This document shows, in pieces, positions 61,376 to 64,000 of a DNA stretch of 64,000 bases. The stretch covers positions 54,978-118,977 of the forward strand of contig NZ_JACJTV010000016.1 in the NCBI RefSeq assembly GCF_014698845.1, in the 5' to 3' direction. The notes under the pieces are model-generated. The model saw only the letters and a program-made list of their open reading frames with translations. It searched no databases and was not told the origin of the DNA. Source of the DNA: Coleofasciculus sp. FACHB-1120. Its GTDB lineage: Bacteria; Cyanobacteriota; Cyanobacteriia; Cyanobacteriales; FACHB-T130. Position 1 is the stretch's first letter, and every line of letters starts with the position of its first letter. A program made the position numbers and the translations under genes.

Positions 61376-62065
61376 GATTTTTCTCCGTATAGTTGAGAAA
61401 CACTTTGTGATGCTTCAGGATGGCTGCTGAGTTTTTCGGAAACATTTTTCGGAAACTCAGATGATTTTTTATGGATTGTTGAGTTTCAGCCGCATTAAAG
61501 GAACCTTGTGCAATTTCCTTTCTAAATGAGACGCTCAACTGTAGCCGTTCCAAGACATACAGACAATTCAGCAATACACAAATAGTGTGAGCTGACAGAT
61601 GGCAATTCAATCAACGAGTCAAGTGCCAGAAATCTCTGGTCTATCCCCGCTCTAGAATAAATCGTTTGCTCAGTTGTCCGATCGCTGTTTTCCCGCACTG
61701 ACGCACCTTCAGAAAAGTTGCATTGATGCGAGATGGTAATGCTCGTGTCGGTCAGAACGCTTTGTCTATCTGGTTAATCAATACTGTAAGGCTTTAACTC
61801 CTCACAATAGTCAAACAATAAGGTAGACATTATCGCAATCTTAAAATCTTAATTTTTTATTCAGAAAAAAAGTGAAGAAAAGTAAGTTTTATTAAGAAGA
61901 AGTAAAGAAAAGGCGATCGCTTTGTCACCTCACCTGGAAAATCAGGGTAGAGGGAGCGATCGCCCATAGAAAACCTGATAGTCTCTCTAGAGAAGAAATC
62001 GGGTAGCACTTTCTTTTAGCACGTTCTTTGAAGATTAGTAACCATCAGTCGTCAAACCAAACCTT
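61376..62065. other. Intergenic region, no gene seen
   Basis: About 690 bases between two minus-strand cell-wall genes. It includes AAGAAGAAGTAAAG-like A-rich sequence near 61860-61910 and HIP1-like sites near 61914 and 61959. The short frame 61344-61610 runs through the start of the neighbouring gene and has no ribosome site. I cannot assign any function. Confidence 0.35.
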
Positions 62066-63097
62066 TTAGAACTGTGAAATCTTCAAAGAACCGTTAAAAG
62101 GCTCAGAGCGGAGCTGACGACCATTTCGCCAAACTTCTACTCCGCGTGGGGTAATAAAATAGGAATAACTGCCATTATCCGCTTGATACCGATCCTGCCC
62201 AACACGCCAAGCAGCAAGCTGCATCGAAGCGCTTGGTTGCTGCTTTAATTGCCCCACATAAAACAATTGACCATTTTCTCGACAAACTTTCACGCGAGAG
62301 CTTGCCGTCTCACCTTCAATCAAGGCGTTGCTGCATTGATTAAAAGTCCCAGCAACACCAGAAGTCGCTGCCCCTACAATTGGTTGTAGTGGCTGGGGTG
62401 CGATTACGCGCGGGACTGGGAGAGCGTTCCCTTGCTGACGACCCCCAGGATAAACATTTAGATTTGGGTATGTGGGATTGTTGCTTCTCGTGACTGCGTT
62501 GTTGCGTACAGCCTGAGAGACTGGAGGTGGAGCAATGGGTTTAGGCGCAGCGGTTGCCATTTGCCGGGGTGGAATCTTGCCTGCAACTAAAGAAGGCAAT
62601 CCGGTAGCTGGGTCAACTGCTAAACGACCATCAGGATGAAATTCAAAGTGAAGATGAGGGCCTGTACTATTGCCTGTCGAACCCATTTCAGCAATGACTT
62701 GACCCTGAGTAACTTGTTGACCCTTGCTCACCAAAAGACGACTATTGTGACCATACACCGTGTGGCTTCCGTCGGGATGCTGGATTTCTATTACATTGCC
62801 TAGCCCCCATCCTGAATCATCACGACCAGCTTTGATGACTGTACCCGATGCGGCAGCAACAATCGGAGTCCCAGTGCTATTAGCAATATCAATTCCTTCG
62901 TGATAAGCATTAAAGCCTTTCGTAATATTCCCTTGAGTGGGCCATATTAAGCCAGAAGCAAGGGAGTGATGACCTGGAGTCGTGGAATAGTCTTTTGCTT
63001 GAGTCAGGAGGCAGAAACCTGTCCCTAGAACGGTGGCGCATGAGATAACGCCAATTAAGCTATATTTACGGAATTGAGAAATGGCGAGTTGTTTCAT
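62066..63097 (-). CDS. M23-family peptidoglycan peptidase (LytM type)
   Basis: A 343-residue exported protein. Signal segment YSLIGVISCATVLGTGFCLL. The M23 domain (about residues 48-165) carries the zinc motifs: HEGIDIA (the HxxxD pair), YGHNSRLL and HLHFEF near 145. It cleaves peptide crosslinks in peptidoglycan, or regulates amidases if inactive; here the zinc ligands look intact. A Pro/Ala-rich linker (about 175-240) leads to a C-terminal domain with a Cys pair (FNQCSNAL, KVCRENG) of unknown type. A structured leader lies upstream (63098 onwards). It is in the same direction as the PG-binding gene, but 690 bases separate them. Confidence 0.88.
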   Translation of the reverse strand: MKQLAISQFRKYSLIGVISCATVLGTGFCLLTQAKDYSTTPGHHSLASGLIWPTQGNITKGFNAYHEGIDIANSTGTPIVAAASGTVIKAGRDDSGWGLGNVIEIQHPDGSHTVYGHNSRLLVSKGQQVTQGQVIAEMGSTGNSTGPHLHFEFHPDGRLAVDPATGLPSLVAGKIPPRQMATAAPKPIAPPPVSQAVRNNAVTRSNNPTYPNLNVYPGGRQQGNALPVPRVIAPQPLQPIVGAATSGVAGTFNQCSNALIEGETASSRVKVCRENGQLFYVGQLKQQPSASMQLAAWRVGQDRYQADNGSYSYFITPRGVEVWRNGRQLRSEPFNGSLKISQF

Positions 63098-63212
63098 TAG
63101 ATCAGAGCCTGCAAGAAAAAGGGTCTAGGAAGCCTTTTGGTTATCTGTTGGCTTCAGCTTTGAGCTAGCAATATCAGGACAATCGCTGAGTAGAGGATAC
63201 CCATTTAAAGCG

Positions 63213-63291
63213 GGACAAGAGAACCCCCCCTCGTCCTATCTTCAGCTACGGTATACCTCCAAGTCGGCACTAAGTTGGTACCCAGTCGGCA
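63213..63291 (-). promoter_or_regulatory. Structured leader of the M23 gene
   Basis: On the minus strand, TGCCGACT occurs twice 22 bases apart (63262-63269 and 63284-63291), each followed by a GGTACC/GGTATACC-like word. Downstream is a strong hairpin, GGACGAG/CTTGTCC at 63213-63236, about 120 bases before the start codon. This looks like a cis-acting RNA or operator. The c-di-AMP (ydaO) riboswitch, which controls cell-wall hydrolases elsewhere, was considered, but its conserved blocks are not all present. Confidence 0.4.
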
Positions 63292-63347
63292 GGCCTCTCC
63301 CCAAATCCCTCTCAGTATCTAAGAGCGGCTTTCGCACTTCGTGCCGC

Positions 63348-63904
63348 ACCGCTCGCCATAGGGAAGCGGCAACGGGTTAGCTCTGGGAGGGCTTTGAGCA
63401 AATAAGTCACTTTGATGTACACCAAGCCTATCTTGAAGATGGACGGCGTTGCCCTTCCTGTTGATGGCGGGAGGCGCTCGGTTTGATAACTCACGCTGCT
63501 AGCGACTGATTAAACTCGTTTGAAAAGTAATTCGACTTTGTGCTATTTGCTTAGAATTGAGCTTTCGGACAGGTCTAGAGATTAAGAATCTTGCTATTTA
63601 GTTCAATTGGATATTTTCTATTAGAAGGGTTACTTAGAAGTATGTTCCTCGCTTGGAGGTCGCTCCAAAACTGCTCAAAACCCGGATAAACGACTTATTT
63701 TGGGCAGATTCACTCTAATTCAGAACATAGCGTTTCTCAAGGGAAGCAAATACGGCAGAATAACCTAACCTTCTAAACCCCCTTCCCGATGATCTATGCT
63801 TTGCTTTACCCATCACTGCTAAAAGAGAACCCCTGTCTCTAAGTAGCTGGGATTAATTAAATATAAGATGGGATAGGTTCTCTAAACGGAGTTTTCCATT
63901 ATTT
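63348..63904. other. Spacer between the M23 leader and the transposase
   Basis: No gene recognised. CGCACTTCGTGCCGC (63333-63347) is shared with 38660-38674. The IS630-type left end should lie in the last 50-100 bases (63830-63904), but its inverted repeat cannot be confirmed because the other end is outside the window. The 63312-63494 frame has no ribosome site. Confidence 0.35.
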
Positions 63905-64000
63905 ATGCCAGCTCCGATTCGGATTATCTTAAGCGAAGCAGAGGACTCGATGTTGAGCGAGTTGCGAGTTGCCCAAACAGTGCCGCAACGCACTCGTGAC
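63905..64000 (+). mobile_element. IS630-type transposase, N-terminal fragment
   Basis: The ATG at 63905 opens a frame reading MPAPIRIILSEAEDSMLSEL and then RVAQTVPQRTRD to the window edge (32 codons). That is the conserved N-terminus of IS630-family transposases, whose first part is a helix-turn-helix that binds the element ends. The catalytic DDE residues and both element ends lie beyond the window, so activity cannot be judged. Confidence 0.8.

Noticed and set aside
63098..63540. Canonical c-di-AMP (ydaO) riboswitch
   Set aside because: One block (AGCTAACCCG at about 63373-63382 on the minus strand) is suggestive, but the GGGGTGAATC block and the paired order are missing, so I list only a structured leader.

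Overview
The window reads as chromosomal DNA of a cyanobacterium, probably a filamentous one such as a Microcoleus or Coleofasciculus relative; I cannot name the species. The palindrome GCGATCGC (HIP1), typical of many cyanobacteria, recurs in genes and spacers. The gene set fits: a plastoquinol terminal oxidase, a phosphoribulokinase homologue, two PEP-CTERM surface proteins, a cyanobacterial-type truncated haemoglobin, an ethylene-receptor-like hybrid kinase, and the small cyanobacterial SRYYG protein. Intergenic heptamer repeats and palindromic repeats are also frequent. I see no rRNA, CRISPR array or prophage. There is one tRNA (Val), and an IS630-type transposase is cut by the right edge.

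1-10 kb: the start of cysS (cut by the left edge), a DUF4198 PEP-CTERM protein beside a His-rich COG0523 metallochaperone GTPase, dtd, a secreted nuclease/phosphatase-fold PEP-CTERM protein, an RnfD-like/DUF2330 membrane pair, radC and a phosphoribulokinase-like P-loop kinase. 10-16.5 kb is more accessory: a Uma2 nuclease, a membrane pentapeptide-repeat protein overlapping a small membrane partner, an AT-rich orphan gene, tRNA-Val, DUF2227, mazG, and a coiled-coil protein built on a 14-residue repeat. 16.8-25.5 kb: proA, a truncated haemoglobin, a bestrophin channel, folB, a patatin with an unusual inserted module, a PAS-GAF-PAS-GGDEF-EAL protein and a membrane protein with an HTH-like tail.

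25.8-37 kb holds a giant alpha-2-macroglobulin lipoprotein and a PBP1C, a known functional partnership. Here they are divergent and separated by a Uma2 remnant, an orphan AbrB-type antitoxin, an unknown gene and a GT1 glycosyltransferase. 37.5-42.8 kb: a small conserved protein, a GNAT acetyltransferase, SelO AMPylase, and a plastoquinol oxidase divergent from an HxlR regulator plus Kir-type potassium channel. 42.9-47.7 kb encodes a tripartite efflux system (adaptor, MacB-type permease, TolC) with no ATPase in the cluster. 47.8-56.2 kb: an MGH1/GH63-type glycosidase, a sugar O-acetyltransferase, a stand-alone receiver, a C26 glutamine amidotransferase-like hydrolase, a lipoprotein/PspC pair and an NTF2-fold protein.

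56.4-64 kb: an ETR1-like ethylene-sensing hybrid kinase whose start region has been duplicated in tandem, creating a short upstream ORF that overlaps its start codon. It is followed by an overlapping receiver gene and a strong terminator. Two secreted cell-wall proteins follow (peptidoglycan-binding and M23), the second with a long structured leader, and then the transposase fragment. The strongest leads for new biology are the duplicated start and expanded receiver of the ethylene-type kinase, the module inserted in the patatin, the split A2M/PBP1C locus, the structured leader of the M23 gene and the gene-free block at 52.1-52.5 kb.
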